This document shows positions 47,652 through 60,993 of a stretch of 64,000 nt of DNA, one piece after another. The notes beneath the pieces are model-generated. The model saw only the letters and a program-made list of their open reading frames with translations, was not told the origin of the DNA and ran no database searches. This stretch comes from Pycnopodia helianthoides (lineage: Eukaryota; Echinodermata; Asteroidea; Forcipulatida; Asteriidae). Numbering within the stretch: position 1 is the stretch's first letter; each line of letters opens with the position of its first letter. The stretch covers positions 12,339,920 to 12,403,919 of the forward strand of contig CM063264.1 in assembly GCA_032158295.1 (NCBI GenBank), written 5' to 3'. The position numbers and the translations under genes were made by a program.

Positions 47652-49001
47652 GGCATAGCGCGACTTAAGGGTCTTTTTTGAAGGGCGGGTCACAAATGTG
47701 AATTGACGTCATGATGAGGTCATACAATTATTTTTTATAAAATCTTTAAAAAATCATAGCTTTGTATTTGAAAAAATCATTACTCCCAAACCTTACATTT
47801 GATATTGTGATACACAGAATTTACCCCGTTTAACCTTGTCTTCCCGTTGAACCTGGAAGTTGAAGTTCAGATACGGAAAAAATCATAACTCATGAACCAC
47901 AATTTCGATTTTTACAATCGACACATCATCGGACAGGTCGTGAAAAGTACAACAAAAGTTACACAAAACTTGACCCCATTTGACGTTGACTTCCTGTTCA
48001 ATCCGGAAATAGAAGTTTCATCATTGAAAAGTTAAAACTCCTGAACCACACATTGCATTTTTGCAATTTATACATCATTGGAAAAGCAATTTATATATTG
48101 GCTCCATTTAACCTCACACAAACAGTGGCCTGTTTGACCTTTACTTCCAGTCGAAAACAGAAGTTGAAGTGACAATTAATAATCCCAGCCCTTGTTTTGT
48201 GATACAAAAATATAATGATCTACACTTAGGATTATGTCTCTTTGTATGAAAAAGGTTTGACCATTGGCCTTTCAATTGAAAAAAAAATTATCATAACTTC
48301 AACAGCGCCCTCTCTTGACAAATTTTTAAAAAGAAACTGTGAATTTTTCAAAACCTGTTGCATAAATCCAAAAAGATTCAAACTTATGATCCGACAAGAA
48401 ATAGGCTTTGGATACATCATAAAAGCGTTATCAGCGAAACAATGTCTTCTCAGTTTCGAAAAATTCTTACATTACTCCACCACAACCAGAGTTATATCAA
48501 AACTTTAACAAATTACTTATTGAACGATGCCGAACACCCTGTTTTGTTTTGAAACGATAACTTAAGTCTAGTTTTCCTTCCTCTTCTTCTTCTCCCTGAA
48601 CCTTCTCATCAAGATAAAGCAAAAAGTAAAAAATGTACAAACTTGAAACTTGGCATATACTTAAACCTTATTATGAAGACGGCACTTGAGCAATGACGTC
48701 ATGATGACTTCATCAGGTGTCGAATTACAAGGTTTTTAAAAACATTGTTAAATCTTTGAAAAGCTTTAACAAATCACAAGTAACAGACTGGGTATTGCTT
48801 TTTGCGGGATCCTACTAGGGTCATATATGTCTTCATTTTGTTTAATTTGCGTGACCTCACTTGACCTCTACTTCCAAATGAAACCGGAAGTGCCCTATAA
48901 CTTTAAAGTGACAAATATTTTGAAGGTGTTTTTAACATTGTAGTTTTCTGGCAAGTGCCTGGTTTAGAAAAATAGGACCGGTGACGTCACACAATTGAAA
49001 A

Positions 49002-49015
49002 GCGCCCTCTAGCGG
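49002..49015 (-). promoter_or_regulatory. CTCF-like site, unit 5
   Basis: GCGCCCTCTAGCGG, identical to the unit 2 site and in the same orientation. Confidence 0.4.
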
Positions 49016-49130
49016 CAGGTTGAAAACAGTTAAAAACATAGATGTCTGTGGCAAAGTTTATGAGAATCTCAACAAAACTCATAAATATGGTGATCTTTAT
49101 GCAAACAACATATTTGTATAGTCGTAGTAT

Positions 49131-49614
49131 GATGACGTCATCATGACGTCACTTCACATTTGCCAAGCCATGGTCGTTGTCTAACAGTTCACCAAGTTTT
49201 CACGTAATGGGCTCGTCAATGTTGAAAGGGTGATAAATTCTTCGTTGGTGTGATTTTTTTTTAAATTCCATTTTTGACATCGTTGATATCCACACTTTCA
49301 TATTCTGTAAGATTTAATGTTTATTTTGATCAATAAAGATGAAAAAAAACGTGTTTGTGTACATTTTTGTTGGTGGTTTGCACGACTGATGTCCGTGGAT
49401 TCCGTGTAAGTTGCGTCATTTTACACATCTGGTAGCGTGTTAATTGGAACCCCCTATTATAAATTTGGTATCATCTGAAAGCTGGGTACGTTGTCTTTCT
49501 GTGTGTAGACATAGAAAAGGTTAAAGGTCAAATGCAAAAGCAAGGTAGGTTAATTTCTGACACGTATACAAAGGGCACTTGTTACTAGGAGCGTGGTTAT
49601 TTTCCTATCACGTG
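49131..49614 (-). repeat. Composite inverted segment in unit 5
   Basis: Two reverse-complement pieces joined. 49131-49195 inverts the GACGTCATGATG...GAACTGTTAG stretch that sister unit 2 carries in direct orientation near 15850-15910. 49196-49614 inverts 47236-47651. Normal order resumes after 49614 (AAAATCAATGCCTAG). About 160 bp of the sister sequence is missing. Confidence 0.75.
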
Positions 49615-50029
49615 TATTAAAAAATATATAAAATCAATGCCTAGTATTTGAAAAAATCATAACTCCCAAACCAGACATTGGGTTTTTGTTAACTACATAT
49701 CTTCAGAAAGGTATTTAAAAACCTAATGGATGATACACAAAGTGTAATCCCGTTTGACCTTGGCTTCCGGTTGAAACCGGAAGATGAAGATTAGTAACGG
49801 AAAAAATCATAACTCATGCACCACATGTTCGATTTTTTACAATCTATACATCATCGGACAGGTCGTTGAAAGTTCAACAACACTACACAACCAGTGACTT
49901 CATTTTAACATTACTTCCGGTTCAAATCGAAAATTGAATATTTCAAAAATTTATAAAAAAATGCATATCTCAAATAATACTTAATATTTTAGTAAATATT
50001 TGTTAAATGTTTTAGAAACATTTGAAAAA

Positions 50030-50555
50030 AAATGCGGTCAAAGGTCATCGATACGCTTTTCCAGCCGTTGCAACCATCAACATTACGTGACTTTGTAGAC
50101 CGGTGCTCTGTTTGTGTATTAATTATAACAAAAGCGAGGCATAAGGATCCAGTCTTCATATCCATTAAGCACAAATTCACGACCGTGTAATTAAAAAACC
50201 GACATAAACACACGTCAGTGTAGTCCGGTCCACACCAACTTTTTACTCGTCATCGTCCCACCGCGTGTGTAGCGTAGGCATTACGTAATGTGACAATACT
50301 TATGAGATAATAGCTAGGGCTACAGACTAAAACCCTCGTAAAAAACGTAAGTAATGGTCTTGCTCCCTACCCCTCCCACAAGCTCCGAGTTCACGCCCCT
50401 GTGGTTTGTCTCTCTGGCCCCACGAGACACGGCAACGGCTGTAAGGCCATGCCGCAAGGTTTACGTTCTGCTAGCTGCATGCTAGCTCCATGCTGCTGCG
50501 CAGTAAAACACGCTCCTGTTGCACAATGGTTGTACTGACTCTCTAAAAGCGATTC
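50030..50555. other. GC-richer conserved intronic block, unit 5
   Basis: Counterpart of 3420-3970, with the doubled GCTAGCT motif carrying one change (GCTAGCTGCAT). Confidence 0.4.
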
Positions 50556-50713
50556 TTACGTTTGATTTGTCATCATTATTTACAACTTGTATCCATAATC
50601 TGAACACATAGTCTTTTTCGTCAAATACTCATGAATAATTGTTTTAAAAAAAGGCTTAAACTTGGTTTAGTAATTTCTTTTTATACGGCTGGAAGTAAAA
50701 CTAACTCTGAAGA

Positions 50714-50760
50714 TCACGTGACTTTTCGGAACCACATTTTGGTTCCGAAAAGTCAAGTGA
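50714..50760. repeat. 47-nt hairpin, unit 5
   Basis: Identical in stem and loop to the unit 1 copy. Units 3 and 6 lack this region through their shared deletion. Confidence 0.8.
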
Positions 50761-52272
50761 CCTTCGTTTTTTGAAAAATGCTTGAAAACGGCAAAATTTG
50801 ATGGTTTCTTTTATAAACCATTCTTCTCCATTCCAGAAATACCTTTTAGTATATTTTGTAGCCCAAATAGCCCAACGAGGTCGATGTGTCCATTTAAGTC
50901 TGCTCAAACTTGATAACAACATTTTTACCTTTAGATCTGGTTGACAAAGGGTGATAAAGCGTACGATAGTGAAAGAACATATGTACACATACGCTGTACC
51001 TATACAGCCACGTGTACAATGCAGGTGTAGTTTTAGTTTACGTGGGCATTTCACTGAACAGCTACATGTTGGAATACATAGTCGCTTGGTGTTTTATTGT
51101 ATATTGCACACCCAAAGATAGTCCGTCTTATATGAATAATTCATAACTCTTCAACCGGAAGTTGAATTTTTTTACATGAAAAAACTCGTCATATTTCATG
51201 AACTATAAACGTTCTAGACTCAAAACTTAGTAGGTACTTAGATCTTTGAGTTGAAATATGTGAAATTCGTTTTGATGGTGTCATCGATGACGTCATAACA
51301 ATAAATCGCTGTTTAATATTTTTTTAAATCATAATTGAAGAATCACCAATGCTACATGATACTTACGCCATAAAAAAGCTATAGCCAATTTTTGCAAATC
51401 ACATACACAATGTGACACCATATGACCTTTACTTCCGGTTGAAACCGGAAATTCAAAGGTCAGATTTCAAATGTTCATTTCTCATAATACGAAGAAAGGT
51501 TTTGCTTTTACAACAATAAATTCTATTTACAATAATTATTTTCAAATTTTAAGGACATCATCACAAAACGTGTCAACCGAACGCGGTGAGTTTGTTCACA
51601 AACTCGATTTCTAGTTCTTGTGTGTTTTTTCTGCGTCTTCTTCTTTTTCTCTGAAAATTCTCAGCAACACACTGCAAAAAGTATAAGTCACACAGATTGG
51701 AAACTTGACATACACTTGCATCTTAACTTTTAGACGGCATATGAAAAAAGACGTCATGATGATGTCATCAGGAATAGAATAACAAGGTTATTTGTTGAAA
51801 AAATACCATTTGCTGTTTGCTTCAGTTCAAGCAATTTGAAAGCTATGATGTTCATAAATAGGCATTTGATAGATTAAGACCGGGGCAACATTTGACTATT
51901 TTTGTGACAATCCGCAAAAAGAAGAATTATTATAAGAAAGAGCGTTTGTGTTGTCTGCTGGAAAATAAATCCTTTTGTTGGCATCAAAATTTCCGACATT
52001 AACAGGAAACCCAAGTAAACACATATGTTTTCCTGGTCTGTAACTAGTGGTATAGTTTAGCCACGATGATCATTGTTTCTCTTCATAAACTATGGCCATA
52101 TCAAAATTGGTGGCTACAGCTATGGCTATGACTGTTATACGGGTGTTGCTAAGGACATCCTATACTTCAACACATGATGGCGCCCAATCCAGCCGTAGCT
52201 GTAGCCGTAGCTGTAGCCGTAGCATCAATTCGGACACGGCCTAAGATTATAATTTTGGTTTATTCCTTGCAG

Positions 52273-52524
52273 ATACTTTAATCAAAACGGACGTTGTCAC
52301 AACAGATCTCATTCAGACTTCCTGGGAGACTATAGCGGGTGCCACCTACACCCTCCTGTTGACCAATACTGCAGATGGTACGACCCAACAAGTTGAGATC
52401 CCTAACTCGCAGACTGATAAAGTTGTTTTCAACGGACTGACGAATGGTCAGACGTACACAATTCAGCTCACATGTCACCTCGACGGACAGAGCACCGATG
52501 GTGGAACAGTCACAGAAACCACAC
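52273..52524 (+). CDS. FN3 domain exon, copy g
   Basis: FN3 exon of 252 nt, phase 1-1. The acceptor TTTATTCCTTGCAG has one A interrupting the pyrimidine tract. The encoded domain matches copy c (VFNGL, QSTD). Upstream, the GTAGCTGTAGCC motif in the intron carries one more repeat than in the other units, so exon and intron are evolving at different rates. Confidence 0.85.
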
Positions 52525-55431
52525 GTAAATATAGTAGTTAGAGACAATTTACAGGATAGTACAACCATAAACATGGGTCATCAGGTTTTGAATTACAATA
52601 AATCAAAGTTTAATATTTGTACAAAATCATAACTCGTGAACCGCATGTTGGATTTTTACAGTCTACACATCATCGGGCGTGTCGTTTAAGATCTAACAAA
52701 CGCTACACAAATTTTGACCTCGTTTGACCTTGACTTCCGACTCAAATCGGAAGTTGAAAAATTCAAAAATTCATATCTCAAAAACTACTGTTTATTTTAG
52801 TTTTTTTTTTTGTATCAAGGTGTAGAACGTTAAGCCTGCTCAAACTTTTGCACTAAGATGACAATATTTTTACCTTTACATCAGGTCGAAAAAGGCGCAC
52901 GTTTAAGTTGACCCTCATTGACGACGCACGATTAGTGAAAGAACACATGTATACATACGCGGTACCTGTACAGCCACGTGTACAATGCACGTGTAGTTTT
53001 GTTTACAAGGGCATTGCACTGAACAGCTACATGTTCATGCATGGAATACATCGTCGCTTGATGTTTCATTGTTTATTGCGCACCCAAAGATAGTCCGTCT
53101 AATATTTGAAAAAATCATAACCCCTAAACCACATATTGGATTTTTACAATCTACACATCATCGGACAGGTCGTTTAAAGTCCAACAAACGCTACAAAGAT
53201 TATGACCCAATTTGACCTTTTTCCGATTCAGACGGGAAGTTGAAAATTTGTCGTTGTCTTCGTTTGATTGATCTGGCGCGCGGGAGACAAGTTTTCTCAA
53301 CAGCGCCCTCTTTCTTTGGACGTTTTGTATACAGCGCTGATAATAATTAAATCGTTTCGGGCTTATCTACGGAATAACTCAAGATTGTAATTAAATTAAA
53401 CATTGAAACTCATAAGATAGTTGAACCTCAGTATCAAGACGACACAAACTTAATGACGTCATCGTGTAATGAATTACAATAAATCAAAGTTTAATATTTG
53501 TAAAAATAATAACTCATGAACCATCTAATTGAATTTTACAAACTTACACATCATCGGATAGGTAATTTAAAGTTCGACAAACGCTACAAAAAATTGACCC
53601 CATTTGACCTTGACTTCCGGTTCAAACACAAAGATTAAATTTAATATTTGAAAAAAAAAATCATAACTCCTGAACCAGACATTGTTTGTTTTTTCTGTAC
53701 GTCGGAAGATAAGGCTTTCAAAGCAGTAGTAACGCTATAATTTGTGACCTCATTTGACATTGACTTCCGGTTCAAACCGGAAGTTTAAACTTTATTTTTC
53801 AGAAAAATCATAACTTCTGAACCAAATATTGGATGTTTACAATCCATCCATCATCTAAAAGGTCTTTATAAACTAATCACGCTCTACATAAAATGTGACC
53901 CCATTTGACCTTGACTTCTACGTATTCAATCAATCACTCACCACGAACACCTTGTTTTTGTAGTAAACAAACTCAATGTCTAGGGTTTTTAGGTGTTCGT
54001 GCAATACAAGCACGAACACCTCTTGTTTTTGTTCTGTTTTTTTTTTTTTTTTTTTTTTTTCTTCTTATCTTCTTCTTCCGTGGAACTCTTCTCGGCAACA
54101 TAACTCAAGATTGAAACTGAATTGAACCTTGAAACTCATCAGACAATTGAACCACAATATGAAGACGGCACAGTTTACATTACGTCACGATGACGTCATC
54201 AGGTGTCAAATTACAAGGTTTTTAAAGTTGAAAAGTGACCATTTGCTATGTGCTGTATTTCAATGAATTTAAAAGCTATGATGTTCATAATTGGGCATCT
54301 GATAGTTCAACACTGGGGCAACATTTCAAAAGTTAACGTCAAAATCTTATGACCTTTAGTTCCGGTCGTACCGGAAGGTCAAAGTCTGCCTTTGTTTTTG
54401 TTTTCATTTTTCGGGCATAACTCAAGATTGAAACTGAATTGAACCTTAAAACTCATCAGGCAATGAAAACAACACATTTGTCATGACGTCACGATGACGT
54501 CATCGGGTGTTGAATTACAAGATTTTTAAAATTGAAAATTGACCATTTGCTTATTGCTGTAGTTTCGGCAATCTTTACACTACGGTGTTCATAATTAAGC
54601 ATCTTTAAGTTGAAGAATGGGGCAACATTTCAAAAGTTAACCACAAAATCGTATGACCTTTACTTCCGGGTCGTTACCCTGGGTCGAAGTTTACCTTCGG
54701 GTTTTTTTCCTTCAAAAATCTTTTTTTGCCTTTTTTACAGCATAACTCAAGATTAAAAGTGAATTGAACATTAAAACTTTTCAGACAATTGAACCTTGGT
54801 ATCAAGACGACACAGACTTGATGATGTCATGATGACGTCATCAGGTATCAAATTACACTAATTCAAAGTTTAATATTTGTAAAAAATCATAACTCCTGAA
54901 CCACGTGTAGGATTTTTACAATCTATAAAACATCGGACAGGTCGTTGAAAGTTCAAAAAACGCTACATACAATTTGACCCCATTTGAACTTGACCTCTGG
55001 TTCAAAACGGAAGTTGAAAATTTCAAAAATTTCATATCGTTGTAGAACGTTAAGCCTGCTCAAACTGTTGCACAGAGATAACAACATTTTGATTTTTACA
55101 TCTGGTCGAAAAAGGCGCACGTTTAAGTTAACCCGCATTGACGACGCGCGATGGTGAAAGAACACACGTAAACATAGGCTGTACCTGTACAGCCACACAT
55201 ATCTCACGTAACAGTTGACCGTCAATAAGACGGTCAATTAGGGTCAACCTCCTCTACACGTGCACTGACACGTGCAGTTTCATTGACGTTCTATGTTAAA
55301 TGCATGTGTGATTATTTTGCACGTAAATGTATTGTGCTGTGGGGACCATGCTGGAATACATTCCGCATACGTCGGTGTTAGAGCTCATATTGCACACCAG
55401 CGGATCATCCATCTAATTATTTGAAAAATTC

Positions 55432-56045
55432 TTAACTCCTGAACCACACGTTGGATTTTATTAATTCAATCATCATCTGAAAGACTTATCACGTGCTACA
55501 CAATATGCGACCCTGTTTGACCTTGACTTCCGGTTAAAGTCGGAAATTGATATTTAATGTTTCATAAATTACAAATCCTGAACAACATGTTTTATTTTTA
55601 TCATCTATAAGTCATAACAAAGGACTCAGAAGACTCCATCAACGCTACCAAGTGTGACCTCATTTGACATTGCCTTCCGGTTCAAAACGGAAGTTGAAAC
55701 TTTATATTTGAAAAAATCAAAAGTTCTGAACAGGCATTGGATTTTTTCAATCCATATATCATCTGAAAGGTCATAAATAAATTGACACGCACTATTCAAA
55801 ATGTGACCGGTTTGACCTTGACTTCCGGTAAAAACCGGAAGTTGAAATGTCAAGTTATAAAAATTCATAACTTCTGAACCATGTATTGGATTTTTACAAT
55901 CTAAACATAGTTGGGATGATATGTAACAACTTAAGAAACGATTCAAAGAGTATGATCTCATTTGACATTGACTTCTGGTTCAAACCGGCAGTTGAAGTTT
56001 TATATTGAATGAATATAACTCCTGAACCAGAAATTGGATTGATAA
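55432..56045 (+). repeat. Array of about 147-bp monomers, unit 5
   Basis: Four monomers in direct orientation, closely related to those at 9486-10250 and ending at the same AAATTGGATTGATAAGG edge. Confidence 0.75.
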
Positions 56046-56085
56046 GGTAAAATTTTGTCACCAATTCAATCAATCACAACTTTAA

Positions 56086-56645
56086 CCCTTTCAGCCCCAA
56101 GTTCTTTTGACATAAACAACTGCTGGAGCCCACGTTATTTGACCACTCAAGCGTGAAGCACACTTTCTCACACAACAGGAAGCTTGTGTTCAAATTTTGA
56201 TTTTACAAACTCTATTATTACCTTGAAGATTTTATTTTAGAGCATTATGAGTAATGAAAATTGTCTTACTTATTGAATTTCCTTTCATACAATTTACAAA
56301 ACATTGAAATCAGCAAAAAATTGTCAAAGTTCTTGGTCTTTGTTTCTTAAGGGTGTTCTGAAAACCCAAACACTTTTTTTTGCAGACAACCTTACGCACT
56401 CCGTAGGTGTTTGGCATTTCGGATCTTTCTACTCTATTTTGAAGGGGTTGCAAAATAACAACCCTATTTTATTTTACCGTCACTGGAAAGATCCAATCTT
56501 TCTCTTTCCAATGATGGCAAGCTTGGGTATGAAGGGTGAACATGGACAAAACTACAGCTTTTTAACAAATGGCCTTTGTGCCTAGGCTTGAGTGCTTTGT
56601 TGTGTGTTATCTTGGCGACTATAGTTGCCCTTGGGGCTGAAAGGG
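56086..56645. mobile_element. 560-bp MITE with TTAA target duplication
   Basis: Ends carry a 16-bp inverted repeat CCCTTTCAGCCCCAAG, flanked by TTAA at 56082-56085 and 56646-56649. TTAA sites and CCC-initial ends fit piggyBac-like elements; Kolobok elements also use TTAA. The neighbouring sequence CAATCACAACTT...ACTCACGAACACC is uninterrupted at 10285 and 25808. A 93-codon open frame inside (56304-56585) matches no family I recognise and is probably fortuitous. Confidence 0.75.
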
Positions 56646-58572
56646 TTAATGAAATTACTCACGAACACCTTGTTTTTGTAATTGACAAAAACTGAATTTC
56701 TAGTTTCCACTTCTTCTTTTTATCCCTGAACTTTCTCTACAAGATTTCGAAAAAAGTAAAAGTCATAAAGACTTGAAACTTAGCATATATTTGAACCTTG
56801 ACATTAGGACGGCACTTGAATAATTACTTCATGATGACGTCATCAGGTGTCGAATTACAATGGTTTTAAGGTTGAAAAGTGACCATTTGCTTGTTACTGT
56901 AGATTCGGCAATTTGACCTTTGTGATATTCATCATTATGCATCTGATAGATCAAGGGTTGGGCAACGTTCAAAAAGTTAACGCCAAAATCGTATGACCTT
57001 TACTTCTGATCGTACCGGAGGGTCAAAGTTTGCCTATGGATTTTTTCTTCAAATAATCGTTTTCCAGGCTTATCCACAGCATAACTCAAGATTGATATTG
57101 AATTAAACATTGAAACTCATCAGACAATTGAACCTCAGCATCAAAACGACACATACTTTATGACGTCACGATGACGTCATCAGGTTTTGAATTACATGAA
57201 ATCAAACTTTAATATATTTAAAAACTCATACATTTTTCACACAAATGTGAATTGACGTCATGATGAGGTCATACAATTATTTTTTATAAAATCTTTAAAA
57301 AATCATAGCTTTGTATTTGAAAAAATCATTACTCCCAAACCTTACATTTGATATTGTGAAACACAGAATTTACCCCGTTTAACCTTGTTTTTCCCGTTAA
57401 AACTGGAAGTTGAAGTTCAGATACAGAAAAAATCATAACTCATGAACCACAGTTTCGATTTTTACAATCGACACATCATCGGACAGGTCGTGAAAAGTAC
57501 AACAAAGGTTACACAAAACTTGACCCCATTTGACTTTGACTTCCTGTTCAATCCGGAAATAGAAGTTTAATCATTGAAAAGTTAAAACTCCTGAACCACA
57601 CATTGCATTTTTGCAATTTATACATCATTGGAAAAGCAATTTATCAACTTTACAAACGCTACACAGAGTGTGGTTCCATTTAACCTCACACAAACAGTGG
57701 CCTGTTTTACCTTTACTTCCAGTCGAAAACAGAAGTTGAAGTGACAATTAATATTCCCAGCCCTTGTTTTGTGATACAAAAATATAATGATCTACACTTA
57801 GGATTATGTCTCTTTGTATGAAAAAGGTTTGACCCATTGGCCTTTCAATTGAAAAACAATTATCATAACCTCAACAGCGCCCTCTCTTGACAATTTTTAA
57901 AAACGAAACTGTGAATTTTCAAAACCTGTTGCATAAATCCAAAAATATTCAAACTTATGATCCGACAAGAAATAGGCTTTGGATACATCATAAAAGCGTT
58001 ATCAGCGAAACAATGTCTTCTCAGTTTCGAAAAATTCTTACATTACTCCACCTCAACCAGATTTATATCAAAACTTTAACAAATTACTTATTGAACAATG
58101 ACGAACGCCCTGTTTTGTATTGAAACGATAACTTAAGCCTAGTTTTCCTTCCTCTTCTTCTTCTCCCTGAACCTTCTCATCAAGATAAAGCAAAAAGTAA
58201 AAAATGTACAAACTTAAAACTTGGCATATACTTAAACCTTAATATCAAGACGGCACTTGAGCAATGACGTTATGATGTCGTCATCAGGTGTTGAATTACA
58301 AGGTTTTTAATAACATTGTTAAATCTTTGAAAAGCTTTAACAAATCAGAAGTAACAGACTGGCGATTGCTTTTTGCGGGATCCTACTAGGGTCATATAGG
58401 TCTTCATTTTGTTTAATTTGCGTGACCTCACTTGACCTCTACTTCCAATCGAAGCCGGAAGTGCCCTATAACTTTAAAGTGACAAATATTTTGGAGGTGT
58501 TTTTAACATTGCAGTTTTCTGGAAGGTGCCTGGTTTAGAAAAATAGGACCGGTGACGTCACACAATTCAAAA

Positions 58573-58586
58573 GCGCCCTTTAGCGG
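58573..58586 (-). promoter_or_regulatory. CTCF-like site, unit 6 (one change)
   Basis: GCGCCCTTTAGCGG, same position and orientation. The unit 1 equivalent (3218-3231) is further changed to GCTACCTCTAGCGG. Confidence 0.3.
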
Positions 58587-59394
58587 CAGGTTGAAAACAG
58601 TTAAAAACATAGATGTATGTGGCAAAGTTTATGAGAATCTCAACAAAACTCATAAATATGGTGATCTTTATGCAAACAACATATTTGTATAGTCGTAGTA
58701 TGATGGCGTCATCATTTGTCACGTGGTAAGGCCCTTAAGATCCACTTTTTGAATGTGTATCTACTAAATGAAACAGTCAATTGAAACTTGGTGAACTGTT
58801 AGACAACGACCATGGCTTGGCAAATGTGAATTGACGTCATGATGACGTCATCAAATGATTTATTTTAAAAAAAAATATAAAATCAATGCCTCGTATTTGA
58901 AAAAATCCTAACTCCCAAACCAGACGATGGATTTTTGTTAACTACATATCTTCAGTAAGGTACTAAAAAACCTAATGGATGATACACAAAGTGTAATCCC
59001 GTTTGACCTTGACTTCCGGTTGAAACCGGAAGATGAAGATTAGTAACGAAAAAAAGCATAACTCATGCACCACATGTTCCATTTTTTTTTACAATCTATA
59101 CATCATTGGACAGGTCATTGAAAGTTCAACAAACGCTACACAAACAGTGACTTAAATTTAACATTACTTCCGGTTCAAATCGAAAATTGAATATTTCAAA
59201 AATTCATAAAAAATGCATATCTCAAATAATACTTATTATTTTAGTAAATATTTGTTTAAGGTTTTAGAACGTTAAAGGGACACACCGGCTTACTGTTTTC
59301 CTAATTTAGTGATGTGGAATCACAGACAATAATCACAGACAAAAATCATCAAATATCACGTATTTAACGAAAAATTTGAAGAAAATAAAAGGCG

Positions 59395-59878
59395 GTCAAA
59401 GGTCATCGATACGCTTTTCCAACCGTTGCAACCATCAACTTTACTTGACTTTGTTGTAAGTAGACCGGTGCTCTGTTTGTGTATTAATTATAACATAAGC
59501 GAGGCATAAGGATCCAGTCTTCATATTCATTAAGCACAAATTCACGACCGTGTATTTAAAAAACCGACATAAACACACGTCAGTGTAGTCCGGTCCACAC
59601 CAACTTGTTTTTTGTGGACATCGTGCAGCTACTCGTCATCGTCCCACCACCTGTGTAGCGCAGGCATTACGTAATGTGACAATACTTATGAGATAATAGC
59701 TAGGGCTACAGACTAACACCCTCGTAAAAAAAAAAACGTAAGTAATGGTCTTGCTCCCTACCCCTCCCACAAGCTCCGAGTTCACGCCCCTGTGGTTTGT
59801 CTCTCTGGCCCCACGAGACACGGCACTGGCTGTAAGGCCATGCCGCAAGGTTTACGTTCCGCTAGCTCCATGCTGCTG
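59395..59878. other. GC-richer conserved intronic block, unit 6
   Basis: Counterpart block ending at the deletion junction CCATGCTGCTG/AACTCTTG shared with unit 3. An A-run before CGTAAGTAATG has expanded. Confidence 0.4.
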
Positions 59879-60993
59879 AACTCTTGAACCGGAAGTTGAA
59901 TTTTTTTACATGAAAAAAACTCGTCATATTTCAGGAACTATAAACGTTCTAGACTCAAAACTTAGTAGGTACTTAGATCTTTGAGTTGAAATATGTGAAA
60001 TTCGTTTTGATGGTGTCATCGATGACGTCATAACAATAAATCGTTGTTTAATATTTTTTTAAATCATAATTGAAGAATCACCAATGCTACATGATACTTA
60101 CGCCATAAAAAAGCTCTAGCCAATTTTTGCAAATCACATACACAATGTGACACCATATGACCTTTACTTCCGGTTGAAACCGGAAATTCAAAGGTCAGAT
60201 TTCAAATGTTCATTTCTCATATGCGAAGAAAGGTTTTGCTTTTACAACAATAAATTCTATTTACAATAATTATTTTCAAATTTTAAGGACATCATCACAA
60301 AACGTGTCAACCGAACGCGGTGAGTTTGTTCACAAACTCGATTTCTAGTTCCTGTGTGTTTTTTCTGCGTCTTCTTCTTTTTCTATGAAAATTCTCAGCA
60401 AGATTCTGCAAGAAGTACAAGTCACACAGACTAGAAACTTGGCATATACTTGCATCTAAACTTTTAGACGGCACTTGAAGAACGAAGTCATGATGACGTC
60501 ATCAGGAATAGAATAACAAGGTTATTTGTTGAAAAGAGACCATTTGCTGTTTGCTTCAGTTCAAGCAATTTAAAAGCTATGATGTTAATAAATAGGCATT
60601 TGATAGATTAAGACCGGGGCAACATTTGACTATTTTTGTGACAATCCGCAAAAAGAAGAATTATATCAGAAAGAGCGTTTGTGTTGTCTGCTGGAAAATA
60701 AATCCTTTGGTTGGCATCAAAATTTTCGACATTAACAGGAAACCCAAGTAAACACATATGTTTTCCTGGTCTGTAACTAGTGGTATAGTTTATCCACGAT
60801 GATCATTGTTTCTCTTCATAAACTATAGCCATATCAAAATTGGTGGCTACAGCTATGGCTATGACTGTTATACGGGTGTTGCTAAGGGCATCCTATACTT
60901 CAACACATGATGGCGCCCAATCCAGCCGTAGCTGTAGCCGTAGCATCAATTCGGACACGGCCTAAGATTATAATTTTGTTTTGTTCCTTGCAG

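Larger units (their letters stand above)
37272..52272 (+). other. Intron between FN3 copies f and g, with a large inverted repeat zone
   Basis: About 15 kb. From about 38290 to 43740 the satellite-type monomers and related modules lie in reverse orientation, interrupted by islands with no other copy in the window (40562-41010, 41640-42110, 43746-43925). From 43926 the direct-orientation modules of units 1 and 5 resume. It also holds the promoter-like block (47125-47290), a CTCF-like site (49002-49015), the inverted segment (49131-49614), a GC-richer block (50030-50555) and the 47-nt hairpin (50714-50760). Confidence 0.65.
45862..57010 (+). repeat. Tandem segmental unit 5 (one FN3 exon)
   Basis: About 11.1 kb, the counterpart of unit 2. 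It contains one FN3 exon at 52273, encoding the same domain as the unit 2 exon. It differs by an inverted segment at 49131-49614 and by about 2.7 kb of extra repeat plus a TTAA-flanked MITE between about 53990 and 56690. Confidence 0.85.
52525..60993 (+). other. Intron between FN3 copies g and h
   Basis: Direct-orientation modules: E-box-rich block (52925-53090), ERRE/ETS monomers, a poly-T tract (54037-54060), a CACGTGCA/CGTCAATAAGACG block (55195-55390), monomers (55432-56045), a TTAA-flanked MITE (56086-56645), then unit 6 with its CTCF-like site (58573-58586) and GC-richer block (59395-59878). No exon recognised. Confidence 0.65.
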
